64,000 nt of DNA, from contig NZ_JAFHKI010000064.1 of assembly GCF_016937615.1 (NCBI RefSeq), forward strand, positions 31,421-95,420, given 5' to 3'. The notes beneath the pieces were generated by a model, which ran no database searches, was not told where the DNA came from, and was given only the letters and a program-made list of their open reading frames with translations. This DNA comes from Pseudomonas lactucae. Lineage in GTDB: Bacteria; Pseudomonadota; Gammaproteobacteria; Pseudomonadales; Pseudomonadaceae. Positions 63,935-64,000 of this stretch are shown here, in pieces; the first letter of the stretch is position 1, and every line of letters begins with the position of its first letter. Both the position numbers and the translations under genes were made by a program.

Positions 63935-64000
63935 TCATCGGGGGCAAGCCCCCTCCCACATTGGATTTGTGAACACAGTCAAATGTGGAGGGGCGGTGCG
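63935..64000. repeat. REPIN at the window edge (right arm degenerate)
   Basis: CATCGGGGGCAAGCCCCCTC followed by an inverted TGTGGAGGGGCGGTGCG arm that runs to the end of the window. Upstream of fdhA; the rest of 63833-63934 should contain the fdhA promoter. Confidence 0.8.

Overview
The window is chromosomal DNA from a Pseudomonas, most likely of the P. fluorescens group. The evidence is high-GC coding, the gene order (rmcA-like / tRNA / davBA-pqqFABCDE / three acyl-CoA dehydrogenases / bioBFHCD / comF-modE-srkA-rarD-glcB / fiuIRA / creBCD), which follows the P. aeruginosa PA0575-PA0462 region as I remember it, and many inverted GTGGGAGGGGGCTTGC-type REP/REPIN repeats typical of fluorescent pseudomonads. 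No database was consulted; identities rest on recognised motifs, lengths and neighbours.

Layout. (1) 1-2839: the 3' part of a PAS-GGDEF-EAL c-di-GMP protein and a CAU-anticodon tRNA. (2) 2793-13644: a roughly 10.8-kb genomic island in the 3' end of that tRNA, bounded by a perfect 47-bp direct repeat. It carries a decayed integrase, a tandem array of double-hairpin repeats, a possible winged-helix or Rep-like gene with iteron-like repeats, an intact XerC-type recombinase translationally coupled to a HEPN-like protein, a convergent HigB/HigA-like toxin-antitoxin pair, and a PIN nuclease + HNH nuclease + membrane protein cluster. This is the accessory, possibly defence-related part. (3) 13650-22944: lysine catabolism (Lrp-type regulator, davB, davA) and PQQ biosynthesis (pqqF, pqqA-E), then a tiny Pmp3/YqaE membrane protein. 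(4) 23127-33396: a class III aminotransferase with a divergent LysR regulator, three paralogous acyl-CoA dehydrogenases with a membrane diguanylate cyclase between them, and a small flagellar-rod-like protein. (5) 33502-38116: the biotin operon bioBFHCD with a BirA-like operator shared with divergent comF. (6) 38079-50318: comF, modE, phoX, srkA, rarD, a GcvR-like protein, glcB, a stand-alone receiver, and a CBS/nucleotidyltransferase + DEDDh exonuclease pair. (7) 50371-56605: a Fur-box-preceded fiuI-fiuR-fiuA siderophore signalling locus with a PepSY membrane protein, a small membrane protein and a GST. (8) 56791-64000: creBCD with a retropepsin-like protease gene, an acyltransferase, a DUF2780 protein and glutathione-independent formaldehyde dehydrogenase.

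Quality warning. Eleven conserved genes outside the island (pqqC, pqqE, two acyl-CoA dehydrogenases, bioH, bioB, srkA twice, fiuR, the PepSY gene, the GST, fdhA) are each interrupted by what looks like loss of one G or C in a short G/C run. All twelve events are single-base losses, which points to sequencing or assembly errors rather than gene decay. I therefore annotate these as single genes spanning the shift.
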